From the NCBI RefSeq assembly GCF_016919445.1, contig NZ_CP070356.1, positions 4,653,502 to 4,717,501 of the forward strand: a stretch of DNA of 64,000 bases, written 5' to 3'. Numbering within the stretch: position 1 is the stretch's first letter; every line of letters begins with the position of its first letter. The position numbers and the translations under genes are program-made. A model generated the notes under the pieces. It was given only the letters and a program-made list of their open reading frames with translations. It searched no databases and was not told the origin of the DNA. Positions 17,694-25,303 of the stretch are shown piece by piece. This DNA comes from Pseudomonas sp. PDNC002 (GTDB lineage Bacteria; Pseudomonadota; Gammaproteobacteria; Pseudomonadales; Pseudomonadaceae).

Positions 17694-18845
17694 TCAGATG
17701 TATCCGGGGAACGGCGGCACATCGAGCAGCACCGCACCGGCGCCGTCGTACATGCCATCGCTCAAGAAGGCGTGCTGGGTCACCACCATGGCGTCGCGCA
17801 GGTAGCGCTGCAGCGGGTGGTTCAGGTAGATCGCCGTGGTGCCGGCCAGGCTGTAGGCGCGGCGCACCACATCGGCGCCGGCGCGGGATACGTGCACGGC
17901 GGCCAGGCGCAGCTGGCTGACCTGCTCGGGGCTGACGGCGTTGCCGGCGAGGATGGAATCCCAGACGGTCTCGGTGGCGTCGTAGAAGAAGCCGCGCGCG
18001 GCCTGCAGCTCAGCCTCGGCCTTGCCGATCTCGATGCGCACATAGGCGCGGTCGCCGAGCTTGGGCGCACCGGTCACGCCGCTGGAAGACGCCATGCGGG
18101 TGATCTCGTCCAGCGCCGCGCGGGCCAGGCCGAGGTTGACCACCGCCAGCACCTGGGCGGCGTAGGCGATGGTCGGGTAGCGGTACAGCGGCTCGTCGAT
18201 GTTCGATTCGCCGCCGCGAATGAAAGTCCAGTCATCCGCAACGAAGGCGTTGTCCAGCTTCAGGTCGTGACTGCCGGTGCCCTTGAGGCCGACCACATTC
18301 CAGTTCTCGACGATCTCCACGTCCTTGGCGCGCAGCAGCGCGGTGCGCGGCTTGCCGCCCGGGCCACCGATGCCGATGCCGACGCCGAGCACGTCGGCGC
18401 CTTTGCAGCCGCTGGCGAATTTCCAGGTACCACTGACGCGCCAGCCGCCTTCGACCTGGGTGGCCGGCTGGATCGGGAACAGGCCGCCGGCGAACACCAG
18501 GTCCGGGCCGTCGGCATAGAGTTCGGCGAGGGTGTGGCGCGGCAGTGCGGTGAGGTAGGTGCTGGCGCTGCCGAAGCTGGCCACCCAGCCGGCGGAGCCG
18601 TCGGCTTCGGCGATACGTTCGACCAGTTTCAGGAACTGCGCCGGCGGCAGTGCGTCGCCGCCGAAGCAGCGCGGGGTCGCGGCGCGGTAGATGCCGACAT
18701 CGCGGAAGCGTTCGATCATGTCGCGGGGAACGTGGGAACGGGTGTCGAATTCATCGCGGCGCTGGCGGACTTCATCGAGCACGCGCTGGAATTCGAGGGC
18801 ACGACCGTCCGCATCGAGCGGTTCGGCGAGGGCGGCACGCAGCAT
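17694..18845 (-). CDS. iacA: IacA: flavin-dependent monooxygenase (acyl-CoA dehydrogenase fold), indole-3-acetate oxidation
   Basis: The 383-residue protein has the acyl-CoA dehydrogenase fold of two-component flavin monooxygenases (HsaA/HpaB-C2 type), with GSAGWVASFG and KFASGCKGADV as core segments. In the iac pathway IacA carries out the first oxidation of the indole ring of indole-3-acetic acid and needs reduced flavin from a partner, normally IacG. No such reductase is in this window. ATG 18845 has GGAG seven bases ahead; the in-frame ATG-like start at 18902 gives an unsupported extension. It leads the leftward operon and is divergent from the histidine kinase. Confidence 0.87.
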   Translation of the reverse strand: MLRAALAEPLDADGRALEFQRVLDEVRQRRDEFDTRSHVPRDMIERFRDVGIYRAATPRCFGGDALPPAQFLKLVERIAEADGSAGWVASFGSASTYLTALPRHTLAELYADGPDLVFAGGLFPIQPATQVEGGWRVSGTWKFASGCKGADVLGVGIGIGGPGGKPRTALLRAKDVEIVENWNVVGLKGTGSHDLKLDNAFVADDWTFIRGGESNIDEPLYRYPTIAYAAQVLAVVNLGLARAALDEITRMASSSGVTGAPKLGDRAYVRIEIGKAEAELQAARGFFYDATETVWDSILAGNAVSPEQVSQLRLAAVHVSRAGADVVRRAYSLAGTTAIYLNHPLQRYLRDAMVVTQHAFLSDGMYDGAGAVLLDVPPFPGYI

Positions 18846-18932
18846 GGCATTGTCTCCGATTGTTCTTATCGACCCGCCCCAGGTCTGCCTGCGCTGGTTC
18901 ATGCTGCGTTGGAGGCACGCTCGGAATGCTCA

Positions 18933-18946
18933 TTTGCACATGCAAA
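18933..18946. promoter_or_regulatory. Palindrome upstream of iacA, candidate operator
   Basis: TTTGCAcaTGCAAA is a perfect 14-base palindrome 88 bases before the iacA start codon. Its TTGC...GCAA form suits MarR-type repressors, and the known iac regulator IacR is of the MarR family. Confidence 0.5.
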
Positions 18947-19086
18947 ATGCGCTTCCTCACGTGCCTCCGCCTTGCCTGAACTGCGCTCGGCGAAACCTGG
19001 AACAGGTCGTGTAGGCCATCGGCCCGTTCGATGCGGGCCGGTCGTCGTTGGGGCCAGTGTATGAACCGCCATGTGCGCCCAACTAT

Positions 19087-19103
19087 TGGGGCGTGCAGCC
19101 CCA
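19087..19103. promoter_or_regulatory. Inverted repeat upstream of the histidine kinase
   Basis: TGGGGCgtgcaGCCCCA lies about 115 bases before the kinase start. It may be an operator or a small hairpin; no binding protein can be named. Confidence 0.35.
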
Positions 19104-19217
19104 TGCCTAAAGGAATCCCCTAGTCGGCGCCGGGTTACTCCGCAGTCCCTTCGCGCTACGCTGCGCGGTATAAAGGCGCCACTGCTTACCCGTCCCTGCA
19201 ATCGAGAGCGAGCTTCG

Positions 19218-20693
19218 ATGTTCCAGCCCAAGCCCGACGACTTCCTCGCCCTGCTCCAGGCCATGCCGCTGTGCGTGATCCTTCACGACGCGCAGACCAA
19301 GGAAATCCTCTGGGCCAACAACGCCGCACTGGCCGTGCTCGGTTTCACCCTGGAAGAGCTGGTGCCGCTCAAGGCGCCGGACATGACCGCCAAGGCCCCG
19401 CAGTACCGCCGCTCGGTCGGCCTGCGCTGGCTGGAAGGCGCTGCGCGCACCGGCCAGCGCACCATCGAGTGGTGCTACCGCTCCAAGCAGGGTGTGGAAA
19501 TCCTCTCCGAGGCCGTCGCCACCCGCGTGCGCCTGCAGGAGCGCGACGTGCTGATGGTGCAGTTCCGCGACATCTCGAAGGAGAAGCAGGTCGAGCGCGA
19601 CCTGCAGCGTTTCGAGAGCCGTCTGAAGGCCTTCATGCAGGACCTCGCCGAAGGCGTGGCGGTGCTCGATGCGGACGGCAACCTGCGCTTCCTCAGCGAA
19701 TCCGCCCTGCCCTTGCTGGGCGGCACTCAGGACGACTGGATGGCGCACAACTTCCTCGGCCGCTGCGACAGCGCCACGCGCCCGCGCCTGGAACACCACC
19801 TGGCGATGCAGCCGCCGAGCCGCGAGCCCTACTCCGTCAGCTACCAGTTGCAGCGCCTGGACGGCGAATGGCGCTGGCACCACGCGACCTGCCGCTACAT
19901 CGAGATTGAGGACGACCTGGTCGGCCACCTGCTGCTGTTCCGCGACGTCACCGAACAGGTCCGTGCCGCCCAGGCGCAACGCCAGAGCGACCAGAAGCTG
20001 GAATACCTGGCGCGCTACAACGCCATGGGCGAGATGGCCCTGGCCATCGCCCACGAGCTCAGCCAGCCGCTGGCGGCCACGCGCAACTTCATCGAGGGCG
20101 CGCTGATCCGCCTGGACCGCGAGCAGAAGGCTGAAGCCTCCGCCGCCTGGGGCCTGGACAGCGCCGTGCGGCAGATCGAGCACGCCTCGCTGATCATCAA
20201 GAGCGTGCGCGAGTACGTGGTGAAGCTGGAGCAGGCCGAGCAGCGCATCGACCTCAACGAACTGTTAGGCGAAACGCTCTACTTCATCAGCCTCAAGGCC
20301 CAGCCGAGCAACGTGCGCGTGGAACTGGAGCGCTGCGATGAGCCGCTGTGGGTGAGCTGCGAGAAGGTGCTGGTCGGCCAGGTGATCCTCAACCTCGCCT
20401 TCAACGCCATCGAGGAAATGCTCAACCTCCCCGAGGACCGCCGCCTGCTGCGCATCCGCACTTCTCGCGAGGGCGACAGCGCGCGGCTGTGCGTGCTCGA
20501 CCAGGGCCGTGGCATCGATGCAGGCGCCAAGGAAAAGCTGTTCGACGGGTTCTTCACGTCCAAGGTGAGCGGCAACGGGATCGGCCTGGCGCTGTGCCAG
20601 AGCATCGTCTCGCGGCATCGCGGGGATATCTGGGCGGAGAACGTCGAGCCGTGCGGGGCGATGTTCTGTTTCGGGTTGCCGTTGGCGGAGTGA
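19218..20693 (+). CDS. PAS-domain sensor histidine kinase, probably linked to iac control (IacS-like)
   Basis: The 491-residue cytosolic kinase has two PAS domains (about 10-125 and 135-250), a HisKA region with phospho-acceptor His279 (AIAHELSQPL), and an ATPase domain with N-box (NLAFNAIEEM), DQGRGI and GNGIGLAL motifs. There is no membrane segment, so it should sense a soluble signal, as in FixL- or TodS-like kinases. It is divergent from iacA, and kinases have been reported near some iac clusters. No response regulator follows; the next gene is elongation factor G on the other strand. The start at 19218 was chosen because the upstream extension to 19071 has no PAS homology. Confidence 0.85.
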   Translation: MFQPKPDDFLALLQAMPLCVILHDAQTKEILWANNAALAVLGFTLEELVPLKAPDMTAKAPQYRRSVGLRWLEGAARTGQRTIEWCYRSKQGVEILSEAVATRVRLQERDVLMVQFRDISKEKQVERDLQRFESRLKAFMQDLAEGVAVLDADGNLRFLSESALPLLGGTQDDWMAHNFLGRCDSATRPRLEHHLAMQPPSREPYSVSYQLQRLDGEWRWHHATCRYIEIEDDLVGHLLLFRDVTEQVRAAQAQRQSDQKLEYLARYNAMGEMALAIAHELSQPLAATRNFIEGALIRLDREQKAEASAAWGLDSAVRQIEHASLIIKSVREYVVKLEQAEQRIDLNELLGETLYFISLKAQPSNVRVELERCDEPLWVSCEKVLVGQVILNLAFNAIEEMLNLPEDRRLLRIRTSREGDSARLCVLDQGRGIDAGAKEKLFDGFFTSKVSGNGIGLALCQSIVSRHRGDIWAENVEPCGAMFCFGLPLAE

Positions 20694-20751
20694 TAGGCCG
20701 CCGGCCTTGCCGGCGGATCGTGGGCTTGGTCCGCTCCTACGAGATCAAGAG

Positions 20752-20871
20752 CCCCTCACCCTAACCCTCTCCCGCACGCGGGAGAGGGGACCGTTCTGTG
20801 CAGGCTGAAACCTTGGCATCCGCCGGCACGGCCAGCTCCCTCTCCCCTCGGGAGAGGGCTGGGGTGAGGGG
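20752..20871. repeat. Hairpin repeat family A, copy 3 (reverse orientation)
   Basis: Arms CCTCACCCTAACCCTCTCCC and GGGAGAGGGCTGGGGTGAGG enclose the complement of the inner core (CCGTTCTGTGCAGGCTGAAA). It lies in the 406-base gap between the kinase and the elongation factor gene. Confidence 0.9.
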
Positions 20872-20908
20872 ATGTGCCGGCACCAACTTTCCCGGAGAAG
20901 ACAGCACC

Positions 20909-20979
20909 GTAGGGCGCATAACCTGGAACAGGTTATCCGCCATTTCCGGCGGATAACGCTGGCGCGTCATGCGCGCTAC
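20909..20979. repeat. Hairpin repeat family B, copy 1 (GTAGGGCGCATAAC)
   Basis: GTAGGGCGCATAACCTGGAA faces a partly decayed right end GCGTCATGCGCGCTAC, with inner arms TTATCCGCC / GGCGGATAA. A better preserved copy is at 35307. Confidence 0.75.
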
Positions 20980-21008
20980 GAAAGCTTCCGGGAGCTTCGG
21001 AGCTGAGC

Positions 21009-21050
21009 GGTTCGCGAGCAAGGACTGGGCGTCCCCCTCGCTCCTACAAA
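21009..21050. repeat. Repeat family C (TTCGCGAGCAAGGACTGGGC)
   Basis: A 40-base unit that ends in CTCGCTCCTACAAA. The same unit is present in reverse at 25099 and in short form at 32940. Confidence 0.7.
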
Positions 21051-21052
21051 AA

Positions 21053-21083
21053 GCAAAAGAAAACGGCGCCCGGAGGCGCCGTT
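21053..21083 (-). terminator. Terminator of the elongation factor G gene
   Basis: On the minus strand AACGGCGCC / GGCGCCGTT is followed by TTCTTTTGC and more T, starting 17 bases after the stop codon. Confidence 0.85.
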
Positions 21084-21099
21084 GTTCGTTGCGGGGAAG

Positions 21100-23208
21100 T
21101 CAGCCGTGGGACTTCTTGATAATCGCCTCGGCAATATTCGCCGGCGCCTCGGCGTACTTGGTGAACTCCATCGAGTAGCTCGCGCGCCCCTGGGACATCG
21201 AGCGCACGTCGGTGGCGTAGCCGAACATCTCGCCCAGCGGCACCTCGGCGCGGATCACCTTGCCCGCCGGCGTATCCTCCATGCCCTGGATCAGCCCGCG
21301 CCGGCGGTTCAGGTCGCCCATCACGTCGCCCATGTAGTCCTCCGGCGTCACCACCTCGACCTTCATCACCGGTTCCAGCAGCACCGCGCCGCCCTTCTGC
21401 GAGAGCTGCTTGGTGGCCATGGAGGCGGCGATCTTGAACGCCATCTCGCTGGAGTCGACGTCGTGGTAGGAACCGTCAAACACGGATGCCTTCAGGCCGA
21501 TCAGCGGGTAGCCGGCAAGTACGCCGTTCTGCATCTGTTCCTCGATGCCCTTCTGGATCGCCGGGATGAATTCGCGCGGGATCACCCCGCCGACAACCTC
21601 GTTGACGAACTCCAGGCCGTCTTTGCCCTCGTCGCCCGGCTCGAAGCGAATCCAGCAATGGCCGAACTGACCACGGCCGCCGGACTGGCGGACGAACTTG
21701 CCTTCGATCTCGCACTTCCTGCGGATCGCCTCGCGGTAGGCCACCTGCGGCTTGCCGATGTTGGCCTCGACGTTGAACTCGCGGCGCATGCGGTCGACGA
21801 TGATGTCCAGGTGCAGCTCGCCCATGCCGGAGATGATGGTCTGCCCGGTCTCCTCGTCGGTCTTGACGCGGAACGAGGGGTCTTCCTGGGCCAGCTTGGA
21901 CAGGGCGATGCCCATCTTCTCCTGGTCGGCCTTGGTCTTGGGTTCCACGGCCACGGAGATCACCGGGTCGGGGAAGTCCATGCGCTCGAGGATGATCGGC
22001 TTGTCGATGGAACACAGAGTGTCGCCGGTGGTGACGTCCTTCATGCCGATCAGCGCGGCGATGTCGCCGGCGCGCACTTCCTTGATCTCCTCGCGCTGGT
22101 TGGCGTGCATCTGCACCATCCGGCCGACGCGCTCCTTCTTGGTCTTCACCGAGTTGAGCACGGCATCGCCGCTGCTGAGCACGCCGGAATAGACGCGGGC
22201 GAAGGTCAGGGTGCCGACGAAGGGATCGGTAGCGATTTTGAAGGCCAGCGCGGAGAACGGCTCGCTGTCGTCGGCGTGGCGCTCCAGGTGCTTCTCTTCG
22301 TCGTCCGGGTCGGTGCCGTTGATCGCGGGGATTTCCGAGGGCGCCGGCAAGTAGTCGATGACGGCGTCGAGCACCAGCGGCACGCCCTTGTTCTTGAACG
22401 AGGAACCCAGCACCGCCGGGACGATCTCGTTGGCCAGGGTGCGCTGGCGCAGGCCGGCCTTGATTTCCGCGATGCTCAGTTCCTCGCCTTCGAGGTACTT
22501 GTTCATCAGCTCGTCGTTGGCTTCGGCAGCGGCCTCGATCATGTGCGCGCGCCATTCGTCCGCCAGCGCCTGCAGTTCGGCGGGGATCGGCTCCTCGGTG
22601 TAGCTGGTGCCCTGGTCGGCGTCGTTCCAGACGATGGCCTTCATCTTCACCAGGTCGATCTGCCCGGCGAAGTTTTCCTCCGAGCCGATAGCGAGCTGGA
22701 TCGGTACCGGCGTGTGGCCCAGGCGCTGCTTGATCTGCGCGACCACACGGAGGAAGTCGGCGCCCTGGCGGTCCATCTTGTTGACGTAGGCCAGGCGTGG
22801 CACGTGGTACTTGTTGGCCTGGCGCCAGACCGTCTCGGACTGCGGCTCGACGCCGTCGGCGCCGCTGAACACCACCACCGCGCCATCGAGCACGCGCAGG
22901 GAGCGCTCCACCTCGATGGTGAAGTCGACGTGGCCGGGGGTGTCGATGATGTTGAAGCGGTACTTGTGGTCGTACTGCTTGGTCGAGCCCTGCCAGAACG
23001 CCGTGGTGGCCGCCGAGGTGATGGTGATGCCGCGCTCCTGTTCCTGCACCATCCAGTCCATGGTCGCCGCGCCGTCGTGCACCTCGCCCATCTTGTGATT
23101 CACACCGGTATAAAAAAGGATGCGCTCGGTCGTGGTGGTCTTGCCGGCGTCCACGTGGGCGACGATGCCGATATTGCGGTAAAGCTCGATGGGCGTATTG
23201 CGAGCCAT
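21100..23208 (-). CDS. fusA: Elongation factor G, second copy (FusA2 type)
   Basis: The 702-residue GTPase has the translocation factor layout: G1 AHVDAGKTT near residue 18, G3 DTPGH, G4 NKMD, then EF-G domains II-V. It promotes ribosome translocation or ribosome recycling. It is not in a str operon with rpsL, rpsG and tuf, so it is probably the second EF-G that pseudomonads carry. The ATG at 23208 has GGAG six bases ahead; longer upstream readings are not EF-G-like. It is divergent from the ECF sigma gene with 258 bases between. Confidence 0.92.
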   Translation of the reverse strand: MARNTPIELYRNIGIVAHVDAGKTTTTERILFYTGVNHKMGEVHDGAATMDWMVQEQERGITITSAATTAFWQGSTKQYDHKYRFNIIDTPGHVDFTIEVERSLRVLDGAVVVFSGADGVEPQSETVWRQANKYHVPRLAYVNKMDRQGADFLRVVAQIKQRLGHTPVPIQLAIGSEENFAGQIDLVKMKAIVWNDADQGTSYTEEPIPAELQALADEWRAHMIEAAAEANDELMNKYLEGEELSIAEIKAGLRQRTLANEIVPAVLGSSFKNKGVPLVLDAVIDYLPAPSEIPAINGTDPDDEEKHLERHADDSEPFSALAFKIATDPFVGTLTFARVYSGVLSSGDAVLNSVKTKKERVGRMVQMHANQREEIKEVRAGDIAALIGMKDVTTGDTLCSIDKPIILERMDFPDPVISVAVEPKTKADQEKMGIALSKLAQEDPSFRVKTDEETGQTIISGMGELHLDIIVDRMRREFNVEANIGKPQVAYREAIRRKCEIEGKFVRQSGGRGQFGHCWIRFEPGDEGKDGLEFVNEVVGGVIPREFIPAIQKGIEEQMQNGVLAGYPLIGLKASVFDGSYHDVDSSEMAFKIAASMATKQLSQKGGAVLLEPVMKVEVVTPEDYMGDVMGDLNRRRGLIQGMEDTPAGKVIRAEVPLGEMFGYATDVRSMSQGRASYSMEFTKYAEAPANIAEAIIKKSHG

Positions 23209-23423
23209 GGTGTGCTCCGTTTCTGCTGGTTGACTGCCGGGCTTGCTGCTGCGGGTCCGTTGCCTGCGCGGGACGGCGGGAGGAAGTGCGGCATCAGAAA
23301 ATTCTGCGCGCAACAGGCTCAAGGTAGCGCGTCTTCGTGGCAATTCCAGTACGGCGAGAGCGCTGGTGCCGCAGTCCGACCGGCTGCGTCGCTCCGGCAT
23401 TGCGCTGCACGGCGGGAAAACCC

Positions 23424-23442
23424 TAAAATGATAGGCATTCTC
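23424..23442. promoter_or_regulatory. Candidate Fur box upstream of the ECF sigma gene
   Basis: The 19-mer TAAAATGATAGGCATTCTC matches the Fur consensus GATAATGATAATCATTATC at about 14 positions. It lies 24 bases before the GTG start of the sigma factor, as expected for iron-repressed surface-signalling operons. Confidence 0.7.
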
Positions 23443-23466
23443 AAATGAAAATCTGACGCACGCACC

Positions 23467-23970
23467 GTGGCTCTCGTCGAAACCCCCTCCCCACAGCACC
23501 TGCACACTCTCTATAACGAGCACAACGGCTGGCTCCAGCAGTGGCTGCGCGGAAAGCTGGGCAACGCCTGGGATGCCGCCGATCTCGCCCATGACACCTT
23601 CCTGCGCCTGCTGCGGCGCCCGTTGGAAGACCTCGGCGAGCGCCCCCGCGCCCTCCTGACCCACATTGCCAAGGGCCTGCTGGTGGATCGCTGGCGGCGC
23701 CAGGAGATCGAGCGCGCCTACCTGGAAAGCGTCGCCGCGCTGCCCGAAGAGCTGGTGCCCGGCCCGGAAACCCGCGAGCTGATCATCGAGGCGCTGGAGC
23801 GTATCGACGCCGCCCTGAGCGAATTGCCGACGCTAACCCGCGAGGCCTTCCTGCTGTCACAACTGGATGGCCTGACCTACCCGGTGATCGCCGAGCGCCT
23901 GGGCATCTCCCTGGCCAGCGTGAAGCGCTATATGCGTGCCGGTTTCGTCGCCTGCCTGAGCGTCGCCTGA
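23467..23970 (+). CDS. ECF sigma factor, FecI type
   Basis: The 167-residue protein has the sigma-70 regions 2 ([17 protein letters not shown]) and 4 ([37 protein letters not shown]) of iron-starvation sigma factors. It starts at GTG. The stop overlaps the start of the FecR-type gene, so the two are coupled. A Fur box lies just upstream. It should direct RNA polymerase to the TonB receptor gene downstream when the outer-membrane receptor is loaded. Confidence 0.9.
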   Translation: MALVETPSPQHLHTLYNEHNGWLQQWLRGKLGNAWDAADLAHDTFLRLLRRPLEDLGERPRALLTHIAKGLLVDRWRRQEIERAYLESVAALPEELVPGPETRELIIEALERIDAALSELPTLTREAFLLSQLDGLTYPVIAERLGISLASVKRYMRAGFVACLSVA

Positions 23971-24905
23971 TGCGCGAACAACCGCTGGACCCGGGCATTC
24001 TCGGCGAAGCCGCCGACTGGCTGGTGCGCCTCAACGAACACCCGGCCAGCAGCGCCGACCTGCAAGCCATCGAACAATGGCGCGCGCGCAGCGCCCAGCA
24101 CGCCGAAGCCTGGCGCCGCGCCGAAGCCCTGCTCGGCCTGCGCCAGCTGCCACCGGGGCTCGGCCGGCAAAGCCTGCAACGCACGGGCCTGAGCCGCCGG
24201 CAGATGCTCAACCGCCTGGGCGTGCTGATGGCCGTGGCGCCCGCTGCCTGGCTGGTGGCCCGGCAGATGCCCTGGGCGGAGTGGAATGCCGACCTGCGCA
24301 CCGCCGTGGGCGAGCGCAAGCACCTGCGTCTACCGGACGGCAGCCAGATCACGCTGAATACCGGCAGCGCGGTGAACGTGGCTTTCAACGCCCGCGAACG
24401 CCGCCTCAGCCTGGTAGAAGGCGAAATCCTCGTCGACGCCCTCCCCGATCCGCGTCCCTTCCTCGTCGACAGCCGTCATGGCCTGTTGCGCACGCCAACT
24501 GCGCGCTTCAGCCTGCGTGATCTGGGCGACGCCTGCCGGGTCGCGGTGCTGGACAAGGAAGTCAGCGTCGAATTGCCGGGAGCCGCGAGCCAGGTGGTCA
24601 CTGCCGGTCAGCAACTGGTGTACGGGGTGCAGGGCTTCCAGTCCCTGCAAACCGCGGACGCCAACGCCAGCGCCTGGGAGAACGGCATGCTGCTGGCCCA
24701 GGGTATGCGCCTGGATACTCTGCTGGAGGAACTTGGCCGCTATCGCAGCGGCTTCCTGCGCTGCGACCCGCGCCTGGCCAACCTGCGCGTGACCGGCGCG
24801 ATTCCCGTGGGCGACAGCGATGCCGGCCTTGTGCTGCTGGCGGACATGCTGCCGGTCAAACTACGGCGGCTGACGCGGTATTGGGTGACCGTGGAGCCGG
24901 CGTGA
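23970..24905 (+). CDS. FecR-family anti-sigma regulator
   Basis: The 311-residue protein has an N-terminal cytosolic FecR leader (DUF4880-like, WRARSAQHAEAWRRAE), one membrane helix near 78-95 (LGVLMAVAPAAWLVA), and the periplasmic FecR domain (GERKHLRLPDGSQITLNTGSA). It passes the signal from the STN domain of the receptor to the ECF sigma factor. It overlaps the sigma gene by one base (TGATG). Between it and the receptor lie 398 bases filled with repeats. Confidence 0.9.
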   Translation: MREQPLDPGILGEAADWLVRLNEHPASSADLQAIEQWRARSAQHAEAWRRAEALLGLRQLPPGLGRQSLQRTGLSRRQMLNRLGVLMAVAPAAWLVARQMPWAEWNADLRTAVGERKHLRLPDGSQITLNTGSAVNVAFNARERRLSLVEGEILVDALPDPRPFLVDSRHGLLRTPTARFSLRDLGDACRVAVLDKEVSVELPGAASQVVTAGQQLVYGVQGFQSLQTADANASAWENGMLLAQGMRLDTLLEELGRYRSGFLRCDPRLANLRVTGAIPVGDSDAGLVLLADMLPVKLRRLTRYWVTVEPA

Positions 24906-24951
24906 GCCGGGAGCAAAGGGTGCTTCCTGATATTCCTACGCCCACAGCTTC

Positions 24952-25069
24952 CCCCTCACCCCAGCCCTCTCCCTCAGGGAGAGGGGGCCGTTCGGTGCAG
25001 GATGAAAGCCACTGTGCCAGCCGGCACGATCCGCTCCCTCTCCCGCTGGGAGATGGCTGGGGTGAGGGC
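24952..25069. repeat. Hairpin repeat family A, copy 4 (reverse orientation)
   Basis: Arms CCTCACCCCAGCCCTCTCCC and CTGGGAGATGGCTGGGGTGA enclose CCGTTCGGTGCAGGATGAAA. It lies between fecR and the receptor gene, within the operon. Confidence 0.9.
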
Positions 25070-25098
25070 ATGCCACCACTCCAAAACATCCGGCCACC

Positions 25099-25207
25099 TG
25101 CAGGAGCGAGGGGGACGCCCAGTCATTGCTCGCGAACCACCCAACGCCAGCGCGGCCGGAGAATCTGTTCACAAGCAAGAGCTAGGCGCCCCCTCGCTCC
25201 TACAAAA
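25099..25207. repeat. Inverted pair of repeat family C
   Basis: A unit in reverse (CAGGAGCGAGGGGGACGCCC ... GCTCGCGAACC) is followed by a degenerate forward unit ending in CCCCTCGCTCCTACAAAA. Together they form a long hairpin about 95 bases before the receptor start. No gene is visible in this gap. Confidence 0.75.
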
Positions 25208-25303
25208 AAACACCCTCTGAAAATTTTCGCCCACCCCTGACACCTTTTCCGATCTCGCCCGGTGAAGAGGAAGACACCCTCTATTCGCCGACAGGAACAC
25301 TCC

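Larger units (their letters stand above)
18846..19217. other. iacA / kinase divergent intergenic region (372 bp)
   Basis: No gene is seen. It holds two strong palindromes listed separately, and should contain the promoters of iacA and of the kinase. No clear -35/-10 pair was identified. Confidence 0.6.

Noticed and set aside
21082..23448. A 788-codon open frame on the plus strand opposite the EF-G gene
   Set aside because: The opposite strand encodes a full EF-G with all GTPase motifs. The frame is a GC-bias shadow and has a His/Leu/Val/Asp composition with no motif.
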